A DNA stretch of 64,000 bases, from positions 500,592-564,591 of the forward strand of contig NMRA01000239.1 of NCBI GenBank assembly GCA_002633005.1, in the 5' to 3' direction. Position 1 is the first letter of the stretch. Every line of letters begins with the position of its first letter. Positions 1 through 13,873 of the stretch are shown piece after piece. The position numbers and the translations under genes are program-made. The notes under the pieces are model-generated. The model did not search any database, was not told the origin of the DNA, and saw only the letters and a program-made list of their open reading frames with translations. Origin of the DNA: Phoronis australis. Taxonomy: Eukaryota > Phoronida > Phoronidae.

Positions 1-60
1 GGGGGGGGGGGGGGGGCGACTCGTTCGAGACCCCCAAGCCCTCCTGGGTGCGTGCATGCT
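1..60. mobile_element. end of a G-rich inverted-repeat element, cut by the window edge
   Basis: The G run followed by cgttcgagacccccaagccc and ctgggtgcgtgcatgc matches the right end of the complete copy at 34173-34404. Confidence 0.6.
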
Positions 61-3000
61 TTTACGTCAATGCAGTATTAATTATTGTCGTAACTTGGTG
101 AATTGATAAGCGAACGAGTTTATATTTCGTTATGGTTATTTGTATATCAACCGGTGCTTGAAATTGGGCTTTACGGTTCTGCCCGATTCCCGACAACTCC
201 AGAAGATTTTTGAAATTCAATCAGTGTGTCACTCGATAGCAATTCCCACCATTAAAGAGGCCTGGGAATCGAAAACCGTATTTAGTAGTTCTCTGCCACT
301 GAAACAGAATTCAATCTGTTCACCAGGTATTTTTACAATTTGTTCGTAAAAGATTTGGAATTTCTGTTGATGTCAAAGCATCTTTCTTTTAGTTTCAAAT
401 TTCAAAGAACGATCTGTCAACTCCTGGTCACTTCGTCGATTTTTCTCCCGCAAATCAAAGCAAGTCACTTTACTTGGTATGACAAGACATAGAGGTATCA
501 CATTTCCTTTATATGGAAATTGTGACCTTTGGCCTTTGTGGTAAAAAAGAATATTCACTTCAAGCAACGCCAGCAACGGCCAGTCCGATTAAGAGGCAGT
601 TGATGTAAGTCCTAACTGTTAAAATTAGTTATAAATATACATGTATCGTAGCAATCAAATATATAATGAAGATCGCTTGCCCTGTACTGTGCTGTCGACC
701 TCATATTCCGAGTGCGATCACATATGATAATCTTCTGTCAATACCATCTTGTCAGTCATCTCTTTGTCCAATGACAGTGAGCGCATTCACGCATTGATCT
801 AAGTGGAAGGGAGATTAGAAACTCTATGGTGACTGCAGAGTTTTCCTTCGCGCGTAATTATTTTTGATTTGATATGTAGGACTACACTTTCTCACAGGGT
901 AAAGTAAGTAACTCTGAAGTAGACGTTGCCAGATGGTACTTTCTTCAAGAATTGTTTAACAGACATTTTTGACGAGCGTTCACGTTCCATGCCTCTTTAA
1001 TGTCGGAAAACACAGCTTACAATGAGTGTTTGTATTTACAGAATTCTAGATATGAGAGGCACCAAGAAATATTGATGATTTTAATCGATTTTGGCAGATG
1101 ACGCGATTACAAATAAGTGCCACAACCACTTTATACACACAACTTCAAAATAAGCTTGACGTAAACCGATGTCGAAACCGACTCGGTGTCTGCTAAACGA
1201 TTTGAAGCTTTGCTTCTCATGTTTACTGATAACATTTTATGTTACAAATGTTTGCCAATGAAATGGCACCTTTCATGTTTCTTCACGCTTCTTTCGAAAT
1301 TAGACCTTGTTATTCGTTCCGGCACAGAGTATCCGACCAATCGTGTTCATGGTGTTTGGATTTCGCACCAATCACGAGGTGCTCTAAGAAATTGTAAGCT
1401 CATCATTTAATAACGCTGGCGCTGAGCTGCATTTTTGGACAGAGTAGAGTGAAAACTAAATCCTTATTTGAGCGAACTAAATTTGTTACCGGTTCTAAAC
1501 ACTAATACTGCTCCAGTCTGTACACAGGTATCTCATTGGCTCTTCATAGTGAATACGGGCATAGCAGTAGGGCATCAGCTGATATCTTATTAAAATGTCA
1601 AACAATTGTTTTATGGCCAGCTGACAGGTCTTCTAACATATTCAGTCTCCAGGTGGCAATTAGGACCTGGGGTTCACTGTCTGATGATCTCTGTACTCGA
1701 ACTGGGCTCGAAAGTTGATGAATCACTTTCTACTGGCGCACGGTATAACGCCACCTCTTGCGTACTATTGTTATAGACGTACATTTGTGAAGAAGGCGAT
1801 TGACACACATTTTCACACTATAACCTGTAACTTGAAATGTAGGAACTTTTAAATATGAAATTTTTGAGAATATACCTACTCACACAGGGAAAACGAAATT
1901 ACAGCCTGACATGGTCATCAAAATTTGAATAATAGAGCAACCGCCCAACCACAATCTTACATGTATGTCGTTTTGTGTATACATGTAGCTGTTACTGCAA
2001 AACTAAAATGGAAAAACTTACAGAACGTGCCCGAGAAGACTGCTGTATGGCGCACTATACTGATGGCGGTTATTGACATTATGCTGAGCGTACCAGCTGT
2101 GAATACCGTGAAACCATACACTGTGCAACCTAGAAAAGCAAAAGAAAATAAAATATCTGTTGCAATTATTTGTTGTTTCGTTTCTCTATCACTTTATCGG
2201 GGTTGTAATCTTGAGAACCCTAAGAGTTTTTCCAAATACGCAATTGAAACCTCCTTAGGCAAAGTTATGCTTTTGCTTATAACTTGCTTTCTAAGCAGTA
2301 CATGTAGATTATTTTGACGCTTTCACCCATATTTCTATGGTCAGTAAATTATGGATTTATTCTCCAGGTAAAAAGGTCGGGAATTGCATAATTTATGCAA
2401 ATTAAGGTAGCTATTCTTAAGATTTCTACTTATGTGGTATCAGGCACTATTGTTAAGATATAATTACATTGGCACCCAGGTTTCTGAGTTCAGTGGATTT
2501 TATGGAGCGACTATGGAGGTGACTGCATCAATAATCTGCATAAAGTTGACAAACTAAAGCAACCACTCGTAAAAAATCTTCCTTGTGCTCATAGCTACGC
2601 AATCACACTCCATTGGTAAATAATAATATTTGCACCCGTGTTTCTGCTGTCAATTAATTCTTTGAAATCAGTTCGGATGTTGTTTCCTGATAAATTGTGC
2701 ATAAATGTGTCTAAGTTAAGACTGAAGTTCGGGATAAATTAAGACAGCAGAAGAACATTAAAAAATTTGTTTCATGGACACAAAGTCGGATTCTGCTTTT
2801 CGGTCTTAAATTCGACAGAAATAAAACCAGTTTTTGACAAAATAAGCATACAAACTACGCTTTCGCCACATGTTGCGAATTTACAAAACTAAGATGATGC
2901 GTGAAATGCGGTTTCAATATTAATAATGGTCTTGAAATTCCAAATGGGTATTTACTAGCGTTTTTGATGCAACTGAGACCTCGTTTACTTGAGAACACCC

Positions 3001-6000
3001 TGGTATGACTGAAAGACAACATTTCGAGGCGGTAAGTCACACCGTATTGGCTCTATGGCTTTTGTCGGTTCTCAAATCGAATCAAAAGCAGACGGTTCCA
3101 GTATGACATTTTTTAGAGACATAAGACTTCAAAAACATACGAAAGAAATTTGTTCCTGAACAGTTCAGTGGGATAATAGGCTTAATTTTTTGATCATTTA
3201 AACCTAAAGTCTAATCTTAAGCCTACTCCGTAGCTGGCCCACTTTCGACTGGCCCCTCTGGTTTTTTAGTTATTTCACATTTGATAACACGTTTCCGCCT
3301 GTTGAGTTTATAATTTTGCATTACGTTGCCAGTCAGCATAAATTGTTCAATTTACGTCATACGTCGGTGTAGCTGAACAGCTCTTTTTCAAACGTGGTTG
3401 ACTATAGTTTGAATCCTTTGGCTAAGTGCTCCACATTCCATTAATGAAGCATGACTCTTGGAATTTCAATGACGCGTTTCAAAAATCACTCGGACAAGAA
3501 AAGCTTGCGACTCTTGAGACATAGTTGGCAACATTTTAAAAGTGAAAAGAAATGGGAAACTTGGATTGAAAAAGCGAACCATCTGCATGTGAAGCGGGAC
3601 ATTTAGGTTTACCCCAAAACGCAGTAAAACTGTACATACGAACACACCTCGACAACAGTTTTACTTTTTTAGTCAAACGGGGAAATGGGTCTAAGTCGCG
3701 TGGTACATTGCAATGATATATTGTAGTTAATCCAGATCTCTACTGTATGTTATAACTGTTCTGAGGCAATGGATCTTAAAAGTGACCTGGAAATGTGGCA
3801 TTACAAGGCAACCGTGTGTAGCCCACGTGTATCACCCAGATTAGAATACAGGTACATGGGCAGCGCAGCACTAAAAAGTGGGGTGTTATAGCTACCCAGC
3901 CCCTTGAGGTGGACCGCGCCTAGACCATGGGCGGCGCAGCACTGAAAAAAAAGTGGGGCTATATCCCCCCCTATGGTGCGCCACCCAAGAGGTAGGCCTA
4001 ATCTTGATAACGCATAGATGTGTAAACATCAAAGAAAAAGAAAACAATAAATTTTTGAAAGAATTATAAAACAGGTGGAATTTGGTGAAATTTAACTCCA
4101 CGTGGAAAATTATGGGGTTATTTTTAGATTTTGTATTATGTGAAATTACACTAAACTAATTAACTCTTTTAGAATAGAAATGTTAAAAACATCACAGAAT
4201 TGTGCATATTAACACTAGAGGTATTATATTGTTGTATAATCTTATACAAAGACTCTCGTAATGAAAGAGTTCTTGAAAGCTATTAGTTTCATATACAGTG
4301 TTGAAGTTTTAACATTCGCAGAATAGAAGAAACGATGTTTGCCATGTAGCTGCATGGCAAACAGAAATTTAGAGTTCACTATGCACTGCCCATGGAAATT
4401 GTGTTTATTAACACTGTAAACGAAAATCAACGTTACTAGAAATGTTATAAGAAATACAATCTATGCTGTACTCGTTTCAACAAGCTCACCTTTTAAAAAC
4501 ATCAGGAAGCGTCCACTTTTAATGTATAATAGAATCACAAATAAGTCACAAGCCATGATGCCATGCATCCAGAAGTCACTTTGATCGAACTGGTTGATTA
4601 ATTGTTATTAAAATATCTGCCTTAATGGATCCCGTGCTTCCACTGGCTGGTGGAAACAACTGCACCACGGTCTCCTAAACTCCAGTTTCAGCCAAAAATG
4701 TGGTAAAATCCCCATATTCTCACCCCTAAGTTCCATCACGCACCAAAAACGATCCGTGCTCGCGATGACCAAACTCCATTCCCAGGAATCAAATTCCTTG
4801 GCGTACCCCTAATTCACAGCTGCAATTTTGAGTTACGGCTTTGGAATGTGGTCACCGGAATTGGAACTTGGTAATCCTGTTTAAAACATTTTTGGTGCGT
4901 GTGTGGAGTTGAGGGGTACAAAACTAGGGATTTGTACCACGGGCTTGGCGACTGACTGGAGTTTGGGAGATAGCACACTCATAATTGGAATACGGGGGGG
5001 GGGATGTTTACGTGGTTGGGGTTTCCACCCTTCGCTAGCTGTCAAATTATTAGCTGAACACAGATGACCTTCGTAAAAAGCTAGCATACTTTACATGACT
5101 CGCGGACACATTGTAATTAACTGCAATCGTTAGAATCACGCACATACTCAGTAATTATCATTGCAAATGTTTGAATCACGCTTTTTGGGAGGAGGGGGGG
5201 GGTGGCATTCGAAATAAAAAATCGACTTTTATTTGCATCATGACACAGATGTTATGTAAAGTTATAATGCAATGACCTGGAAACTGATTTCACCAAATTC
5301 ACTGACCACCAAAACATGACACAACTATCACAACGGTTTACGTAAAATTGATCAGTAAGGGAGATTCCAGAAGAAACGGATTTCTTAAAAAAATTATTAA
5401 AATAATATCATGCATGTAAACAGATTTTGTTATTGATCATAGAAAAATGGATGCAAATATCAGTATAATTTACATTTGAGGCTTTGTGTCCTAGCTATAC
5501 GCACAAGTGAATTTTTATGTACTGGCGGAATCAATTTCATTATACAAATTTACGATTTAACCACAGACTAACTCCATTGTGTTCTTGCATACAGAGTAGA
5601 AAACGAAACAACAACTAACAACTCAACAACGCTCAACCATGCAGATGAAACCCAGTATTTTGCCAACTGTCAATTCCTGAAAGTCGATTCTCCAGAGGTA
5701 CGAAAGCCACAGTAAATGTCCAAATCTCATTTTGATATGACATTGTTACAAGAGTACCGGCAACGATGCACCATCTTTAACATACAGTAGCTATCCGCTT
5801 CACGTTTTTCTTCAAAAAAAAAAGCCTCAGTGTAAAAAATGCTTTGAGCCGTTGTTTACTAACTAAAGGCGTTATGTTAAAATTAACGCTCTCCACCTTG
5901 GTCAGAACGTTAATTGCTTCCCACCTGCGTAGGCGCTTCAAATCTCCATACATGTACTCTCAAAACAAGATTCGTTGTAGTTACTTGAAATGAATTAGTA

Positions 6001-6490
6001 AATTTTCCCGAAGTGTATGTAGTATACCTTAAAGGCAGCAGAAATTTTAGAAAATGATACGAATTGAGACAAAGTTTTATCTCAACTGCATGACCTGATA
6101 CACGAGAATACCAGTTTTACAGGATGCGTGTGCTGTGAAATTGAACGGAAGTTGGTGCCTAAGTTAAATTTCTGTAGAGTACACGCTTATGGCTCTTATT
6201 AAATTAGTCAAATCCTTACAGGTTGGAAAATCGTAGTGCTAAATATTTTGAGTAAGATAATCGATCGGCTGATCTCATATTAAAGCAACATTAAAGCGTT
6301 CCTACAACGAATTTTTGCACTTTTTGAGATTTTAGAACTTGTACAATAATTTTATAATATAAAATCAAACTAAAAACACCTATTTTGGGATATAATTTGA
6401 GGAATTTTGAATTTTAAAGAAAAATTAACGATACTTTGTTTCCTGCCAAGTGATGTCAACAGGGAAGACTTTGACCAGTTGACAGCAAAT
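61..6490. other. intergenic stretch, no gene recognised
   Basis: Apart from the repeat at 3857-3985 I find no exon-like frame with splice sites or homology. A weak inverted pair (tctcctaaactccagt near 4668 and actggagtttgggaga near 4954) is the only other structure. Confidence 0.4.
3857..3985. repeat. gcggcgcagcactgaaa/ggggctata repeat, copy 1
   Basis: gggcggcgcagcactgaaaa then gtggggctatatcccccc and tatggtgcgccaccc. Half-units repeat within it, and a related array is at 16030-16180 in the opposite sense. Confidence 0.55.
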
Positions 6491-6495
6491 ATACA

Positions 6496-6735
6496 ATGGC
6501 GTATAGTAGTGCTTTTGTAAGTTACGAAAACTTAGAGAGCGATCTTGACGAGAGTTATAAACGCAATTATGGAGATTGGGGTGAAAACGACACTCGGGTA
6601 AAACAGACCACACCATTTCGCTAGACTGCGTGTTTGAGTCGTACAAAATCCACCCTTCCACAAGCGCTATCGTCTTCGGCGAATAAAGCCGAGTCGGAGA
6701 CTACCCAGTCTGTGGACAGTCCTGATTTCAGACCT
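6496..6735 (+). pseudogene. relic coding repeat, copy A (acidic N-terminal frame)
   Basis: An ATG frame of 42 codons (Met-Ala-Tyr-Ser-Ser..., with Glu-Ser-Asp-Leu-Asp-Glu) closes at TAG 6622-6624. Similarity to copy B (43330-43550, minus) runs through and beyond the stop, for example gactgcgtgtttgag and gccgagtcgga. It looks like the first exon of an unidentified transposon or multicopy gene. Confidence 0.5.
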
Positions 6736-7120
6736 GAAGATATTTCTGAGTGGTAATTATAACCTTTTATTGAATCACGACTTATTTTCTAACCTCGTAA
6801 GTGTCAATTAATATGTACATGTATATGTCTCGAACTGTAAATCTATAAACGAAGTTTTTACCTTGAGCCAGTCGCCAGTGGCGGCCATGTTGATTTCATT
6901 TCTACGAATGCCGAGTTTTTTTCACTGCTCAGTATCGCCGCTCAGTTTTTGGGATTAATAAACATTTCAGCCGTTCGTTTTCACGTACGCGGCTTGTCAT
7001 TTTTGATATGAGTATTTTGAGTTGTTGACATCCTATAATTATCCTATGAGGCCAAGGAGGGACATCCAAAACATCTTCGTAAAGTTTGGAGTGTCAGATA
7101 TGAACAGCAGCACGACTCAC

Positions 7121-7328
7121 CGATCTGTCCAAATACCCATCTGTGATTGAAGCATGAAATGGCTGACATCAGAGATATTGTAGCATGCATCGCATCGTCA
7201 ATGGCTAATGTTGCCACCAAGATGTCGAACAGACTCCGTTTCTTAAGGTGGTAAGTGTGGCGAAAGACAAAGAAGTTCAAAAAGTAGCAGACGACACCTA
7301 CAAACAGATAAAACTTCAAGATGTACAT
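7121..7328 (-). CDS. exon of a class A (rhodopsin-like) GPCR, TM1 to extracellular loop 1
   Basis: The exon has 69 codons plus one base, ending in a full consensus donor ATCG^GTGAGT. TM1 (residues ~5-24) contains the conserved Asn. A short Lys-Lys-Arg loop follows. TM2 carries Leu-Val-Ala-Thr-Leu-Ala-Ile-Asp-Asp, the L-x3-L-A-x2-D signature. The end Trp-Val-Phe-Gly is the extracellular loop 1 W-x-F-G motif before TM3. The pattern fits small-ligand or prostanoid-like receptors, but the subfamily is not certain. The ATG at 7328 lies 24 nt after an in-frame TGA and in a weak context, so the true 5' end may differ. No TM3-TM7 exon is found between here and base 1. The gene may run out of the window or be a relic. 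Confidence 0.65.
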
Positions 7329-8121
7329 ATAACAACGATTTGAAAATCATTTGAAACATGTGGAATGCATCTGCATGACAAGTTCTTCAAGAAAATTGAA
7401 ATTTGTTATCTCTCGGCATATATATAAAACCGAGGTCACTGAAAAAAATAACTAGTCAGTCAGAGCCTATGAGATTGCATGTTCTACCGAAAGATGAATT
7501 TGATTCTAGAATTATTCTAATAAACCTAGTTACACATCCACAACAAACCAATTCTTGACTCTCGAAAGTTAAGTTACGGATTTATTGATGATCATTCAAT
7601 AATTGTCGGCGGTGGACTGTAGGAAATTCACCCTTGAAGAGACAAGAAGGAAAAAAAATCATCTCGTACAAATGAGATAATAGCTCACGGGAACGAGGAA
7701 CTACAATGTATCTCGTCGATGGTAACCAGCCTCATCTCCAAGCCTCAAGATGAAGCCTAGTTTAAGGCTTAATTATGGGAAATCAAATTTGTCAGAATTC
7801 AGACACACTTTTATGGATATTGCCGGAATATCAGTGTAATATAACATTGAAATTTTCTGCAGGTTAATATAAAAATAAAAAAAAACGATATATGGCAACC
7901 ATTTAGGTCTAAATTATTGCATAAATGACGTATTTTGATTGGAAAACTGGTTAATTTCTATGATACTATTAATAAAAAGAATTGAAAATAAGTTCGCGAA
8001 CAACTTTTATTTCAAACAATAACCAAAAACAATGCCTTCTGCTTCATGAATGACACCAACAACGCCTGTGATAATAATTAAAATCTGTTTCTTTTCCTGA
8101 TTACACTTGTACATTGGAAGT

Positions 8122-8722
8122 CACTAGGTGGAACTCGCAGGTTCCCTAAGTGCCTAGCCAGCACGTAGGTATTACGCAGTAGCACGCGCTTTAGCATTGG
8201 TTGGTGTAACTTCGGTAGTCATTGGTTAGCTTAACAACAACGTGAAAAAAATGGCAGACTATGAACGATTTTTAGCCTTGTCATGCAAGTGGCGTAGCAG
8301 CAAGTATTTCGTTTCTGCAGTAATTTTAATTAAAATAGCCGCGTACTTGAAGCACATACATGTACAATAAACACATATATGGCCGATTTAACAGGTGCGG
8401 TGTTATTCGTACTGTATAAATACAGGACAGTAACGTACATGTAAATAAAAGTCATCGACAGTAGAAAGATGCACTCCGAAAAGGCGCAAGCACAATTTCC
8501 GGGATTCAGATATCTTGAACATAAATTTTGAGCACCGATTTGTCTGTACGACAGACCACATTTACACGTGCTCCATCAGTCATGCCAGTTTGTTTGCGTA
8601 TAACGCTGCCTGCTGAGAATATGACCAGCCAATCAGAAACGTCGGTGTAAAAAAATTAAGTGATACCTGCGTGGTGGTTACCGATCACCTAGCGGCACTC
8701 AGGGAACCAGCGAGTAGGTGGA
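8122..8722. mobile_element. ~600-bp inverted-repeat element
   Basis: The left end contains actcgcaggttccctaagtg (from 8133). The complement of the right end contains actcgctggttccctgagtg (ending about 8714), and ctaggtg appears at both sides. The interior has no transposase. Confidence 0.65.
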
Positions 8723-9959
8723 GATCATATCACAAGGGAACGCCATAGTCTCGCGACATCTATTGCTGTTCCCAAGAGCTATTTATCTTATGGGAACGAG
8801 ATCAATATCGTGTGGGAACGATAATAGATGACACAAAAGTTCGTAGCGAAACTCGTGGCTGTGCATCACAGGATGTCACAAGATTTCCTGACATGTATAT
8901 TGTGTTAGGATACTGCGAACGGGAGGCTTGACGAAATTCCCCCTCGCCGATTTAAATTAGAAAGCAGTAAGTGACAAATGTTGTGATTTTGACCATCTAA
9001 AACAACCTCATTGGATTCATTATAATGATGATTAACTAAAAATGTTCAACTTTTAGGGACATTATCACTATTAGGACTCCTGCTTGGTGGCGCTGAAAAT
9101 CAAAAGGTCCGCGATCGTACATGCCATAAGATTTGACCTGCGGCAGAAAAAAATTGACACTAATTGTCATCCCAAAATTGTATCGAGTGGTGCTTGGTCC
9201 TTTTCGAACCTGAAATTTTCTGAAAAAAATCTAAAATATCTTAGCTAAGTCAGTTTTGTTGGAACGTGCCCCAGGAAATTTCAGCTCCACGAAACTTTCA
9301 AATTTTTAATCCCAAATAACAAAATAGAAACGTTACCTAAGTTACTATTTTCTTTTGTAAAGCAAATACCAGAAAACCTATTGTTCACGAGCACATCATA
9401 GAATTTCATATTATTTTTTTCTGTGAAAATGACACAACACTTATGCATTTTCGGTTATCGTTGAGCGAAGCAAGATAGCACCGTAACGTCACTCTCGTGC
9501 ATGCAACACTCTCTACGCTTCTTAAAGTTGGTATTTAGCACTTCGTCATAGCTTGACGACCGGCAAATGTTCCCTTTCTGTGGTCGTTCACAAGTGGCGA
9601 CAACACTAGCAGTTTCGCTCACTAAAAACGTTATGTGAAAACGCCAGCACTTTAGCCAGACAGACGAGATGTCCGCAACAGCGCCATTTTCACCAACAGT
9701 CAGTTTGTGTCCTCATCAGCTAAGTCTGTCAGACTCAACTCCCTAACATAAATTGATTAATGTGATAATAAAACAAAGGCCTCCTATTCGTGCGCGTGTA
9801 AGTCCTTTGCATGGGCGGTCTGGTTACAAAAGTACAAGCGAAAATGCCAGTAATTTGAGTGTATCACAAACCTACAGCAAAATACCAGGCGAACATTCGC
9901 ATCGCTAGCTTATTTGATGCTAGCAGAAGTGCCAGCTAGCGTTTAGGCTAGCATGTGAT

Positions 9960-10145
9960 CCGGGTATAGATACAACTGTAGGTAACCCTTGGCATTGAGT
10001 CGAATGTAGTTCATTTTCATCGTTGACCCACTTACCAAGAGGCAACTGCCTCGTTTGTTGCGACCACATTCGAAATGAGCAAATACACTGCAGACGGTGA
10101 ACATAAATTGAACACCTTCCTTAAAAACCAGTTAGGGACCTCCCA
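9960..10145 (+). repeat. dispersed repeat, copy 1 of 2
   Basis: gggtatagatacaactgtag through catcgttgacccactt and gcagacggtgaacataaatt matches 15360-15575. Confidence 0.8.
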
Positions 10146-10329
10146 CTCCGGACCCGTAAGAAGGCAAAAATTATTGGGGAGGGGGGGGGGAGGGGCACAA
10201 ACCATTTCGACGTAGCAAAACGACCTCCCCCCGGCCCCATCGCCACTACCTCTGCCACCCCCCTCGTCCCCGTGCTCCCAATGCCACCATGTTTGTACCG
10301 AATCTCCCACGTCCGCCCTAGGTGGGGGG

Positions 10330-10410
10330 GGGCACAGTGGCGAATTTAGGGGTGGCCAAGGGGCTATGGCCTCCCCTAAAATTCTCCCAAATTCCAGTAG
10401 GGCCCACTAA
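10330..10410. mobile_element. fragment of the cagtggcgga MITE family
   Basis: gcacagtggcgaatttaggg and ctatggcctcccctaaaatt match the termini of the 18198-18343 element. The copy is degenerate and surrounded by homopolymer G and C. Confidence 0.5.
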
Positions 10411-10599
10411 AATTCTCCCAGATTTCAGTTGGCAGTTCGGGGGTGCGAATTTCTGACGGGTAAAACCTTGGCTAATACCCCCCCCCAACTCAATATCCTG
10501 GGACAACCCCGGTGATGAAGCCATCAAGAGTTGAGTAACCGTGAACCAACGGAGAGTAAGAAGGGACCAGTACACTGACCGATAGTGAGGATCTGCCTC

Positions 10600-12690
10600 A
10601 AGTAGCTATAGCCGAGATCTATATTTAAGCAGTGTGAAATACGAAATTCCCTACGAACTTTTAAGCTAGTTGCTGGTCACTGAGCTCAGCTGTGATTTAC
10701 TTGAGACAGGCAGCTCGTACCGGCCGCCTGCGCTCGCTCTAGGGTCAAGATTCGTTTTATTGTGACCCAGTTTCAGGAAAATTTTATTTTATTATGGTCA
10801 TTCTTTAAAGTAGTTTTTTTTGAAAAGGTGAGGTCCCGAAGTCTCTGGTATAGTGCCTTTGGGGCTGTTTCAAAGTGCCTATTTGAAACACGACAGGTAG
10901 TCCAGTTTCTGGTAGCTGGGGAAAAGGATAGTGTGTCCCAAAAATGTACACACTTCCTGAACACCTGGAGTTCAAATTCAGTTCCCGTGGATCACTGAGA
11001 TTCTGCGCGGGCCTACTGCAGGGTTACATCTTACTTTTAACGCGGGTACGTCAGTCATGACGTGCACGCGAATCACGACAAGCAATCAATTCAGTTTTGA
11101 ACAAAAAGTCATTGCTCAACACTACTGGAAACTAAAAACACCAAGAAAGTGCAAAGACAACCTATCCAAACAATGAATTTAATTTTTTCATTTAAGGATT
11201 TGTAAAACGTTTTTTCTATCTACGGTTTGTGAGTCCGAATTTCATCAATGTCTTAGAGAGTTATTTTAGGTATGCAAAAATCGTCTATAAGTGTACTCTA
11301 CTATTTGGGAATCGGATGACAAAGTTTTTCCAACTTCAGGCTGCAATTAAATTCACTGAAACATCAATTCTTACAAGATTAGCTTCTAATTCTCAAAAAC
11401 CATCTATGAATCCATCGATTTTCGTAGAGTACACAAACAAGTAAATCAGAAACCAACGAATTTGTTTATCAAAACGGAATATTATAAACAATTTCCAAAT
11501 ACATGCTTGCAGCCTTTTGACGGGTAACCGGTTGAATATGAGAGATAGGGCATCCGTATTAATTTGTATTTTTGCTAATTTCAGAGGTACCTTTAACGGT
11601 TCACGAGGTTAACTTGAACTCCAGTGACAAAAAACTCTGAAATCTTTGTTTATGATTGCGAGAGTTCTTTGAGTACCCCCTTTCGACATGTACACGGTCA
11701 TCACAAATAGTAGCCTAGACAGCAGTGTTTTCCACATGTGGAAATTCCTTACAAAACAACTCATAGTAACCATCTTCAAAAGCGATACTATTCTTCTGAT
11801 ACTACTGGAAACAGTAACATTATTTTATAACTAACCATCGGAAATAGTCCTTTTGTGTAATTCATAAATAGTGGTTTTTCACGATCTTCAAAATTCCACG
11901 GCCTTGCGATCGCGTCAATCCTACTGTATTTTTTTTCACATTTTTGGTTGTTTGGGTTGAATGGCTGTGCTATACACGAATGTTTTGTGTTTTTTGATGA
12001 ATTTGGAATCTCAGCTTCCATTGTGAATACTTGGCAGTGTCGGATTTACATGTATAGAGAGACAAACGGACATTTCCCCCCAACTGCTCCACCGAGAGAG
12101 GGTACCGTCTGAAATGAGACACCATAAGATGAAAGTATTAACAACATTAAGCTTGGAAAAAAGAGTGACAGTGCATTCCACCGTCGTGTGGTCCCAAAAC
12201 GATGCAGGGAGTGACCTCCTTCAGCATGAAAGCCGGTTGCACGATTTCACAAAAACAGGAAAATAGAGGTTATCGATTCCAGTATTGGGTCTTCCCTGCG
12301 TGAGCGGCCCCTTAACAATTTGTCAATAAAAACACAAAAAGGGTGGCCACTTGAATGTCATTATCGCCTCCTTCATGGGCGGGGTCCCTAAATATGAAAA
12401 AATCTATATTTTCAAATGATCAGGAAATGCGCAGCAATTGATGTTATCTGTCAGGTCATCAATTTTTCTCAAGTAATATGCAGTTTCGAGAAAATAATAA
12501 AGCGAAAATTGTCTTCATTTTCCCTGGAAAAATATACTTTTGCATTCGCAAAATTGATTAATTGAATTTAAAAATCCAGTAAATTAACACGCTCCGCAAA
12601 AACTTCGCTTTACAAATTTTCTCGATTTTTTGAAATATATGTATGATTGATTTCGTGCACGTTTTCAAGTGCGTTTAGACGACCTGTGCT
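10600..12690. other. intergenic stretch, no gene recognised
   Basis: Short overlapping frames on both strands at 10762-10998 shadow each other and show no family motif. I see nothing else here. Confidence 0.4.
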
Positions 12691-12869
12691 GCAAAAGTGG
12701 AGACCCTAAAGACAATGTCCCGGCTAGGGTCCTCAAAAAGTAAACCATGCACTGATGCTGTTGTTAAATGTTCTCTTGAATTTTCTCTGTTATTCGTATT
12801 TCGAAGTCTTTCTTTTCTAGACTGTCCCCGGCCCCACGCCTATGTCGGTTGTCATTGTTTAACCCTTAC

Positions 12870-12925
12870 GCCTAAATATTTTTGGGGAGCCCGTGCCCCC
12901 CCCGCCCCCCTGGATCCGCCCCAGT
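12870..12925. mobile_element. terminus of the cagtggcgga MITE family
   Basis: ccccctggatccgccccagtg is the complement of the family end cactggggcggatcc. It immediately precedes the large duplicated segment that starts at 12926. Confidence 0.5.
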
Positions 12926-13873
12926 GTGGCCCCGTCTTTTGAGCATTCGGATTCTAAATTCGGTGCATTTGGGAAGAGTTTTGTTGGAGCTCAAATGGTT
13001 TTGTAAGTATCATTTTATTGATCCTTTTTGAGTAATTTAAGTGGTACTGTGTTGCTTTCTAGAACAGTTTATCTAGGTTACGTACCCTTCATTCTTTTAT
13101 GATATTTGTAGCTCGACATACTTAGCACAAATTGTACTTGTGTGCTTTCAATCAATTTCGAAGTTTCAATTGTCCATAAACTGAACCTTTTTTGTGCGAA
13201 GTGAAATGCGATTCCCAAAACTGTTTACTTTGACATACTGACGCATGGCTATCGAAACCTCGTACGTAACATGTACTACTTCATCACGTTCTTAGAACAA
13301 GTTCAGTAGACAAACAATTACTGTAACTTAAACATAATAACCGGTGAAGAGTTTGCAAAATGACGCCTTTGGATGTTCGTCATCAGTCCAAACTAACAAT
13401 TATGTTTGCCAATATTGTCCAATATATTCCAATCACGTAAATTTTAATGTTACGTAAGAGGAACACGGCGAGGGTCACGACTATAACCGACTGTCAGAAG
13501 ACAAGACAGGCCGATAAACAATCAAAGGAAGAAACAAAAGAAATAAACGATCTACTCTACAATACCCGCTGAAACAATACATTAAATACATCCCGTGTCG
13601 CATCTGGCGAGAGAACAATCATTACAGCTTGCGGTGTTACAATCACGGTGTGGTCACACATCCTTTTCTTCTGGATAATTTAGATACAAGTCTAGAATCT
13701 ACAGTAGGACTCTCTCTGGTACACCGGTGTTAAGGTTACGCACATGTAGGACCCTTAAACAATTTTTGTCTAATGAATGGCTGATCGTATTCACATGAAA
13801 CTTCCGGAAACTGTGCTTTATACATTGCTCAATGAAACCGTTCTAGAAACTGACCTCAAAAACTTCCACTTGT
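12926..13873 (+). repeat. ~950-bp duplicated segment, copy 1
   Basis: It is collinear with 18771-19713 throughout (gagcattcggattctaaatt; gtttcaattgtccataaact; aatcacggtgtggt; aaaccgttct). It carries indels and many substitutions and no intact reading frame. Confidence 0.85.
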
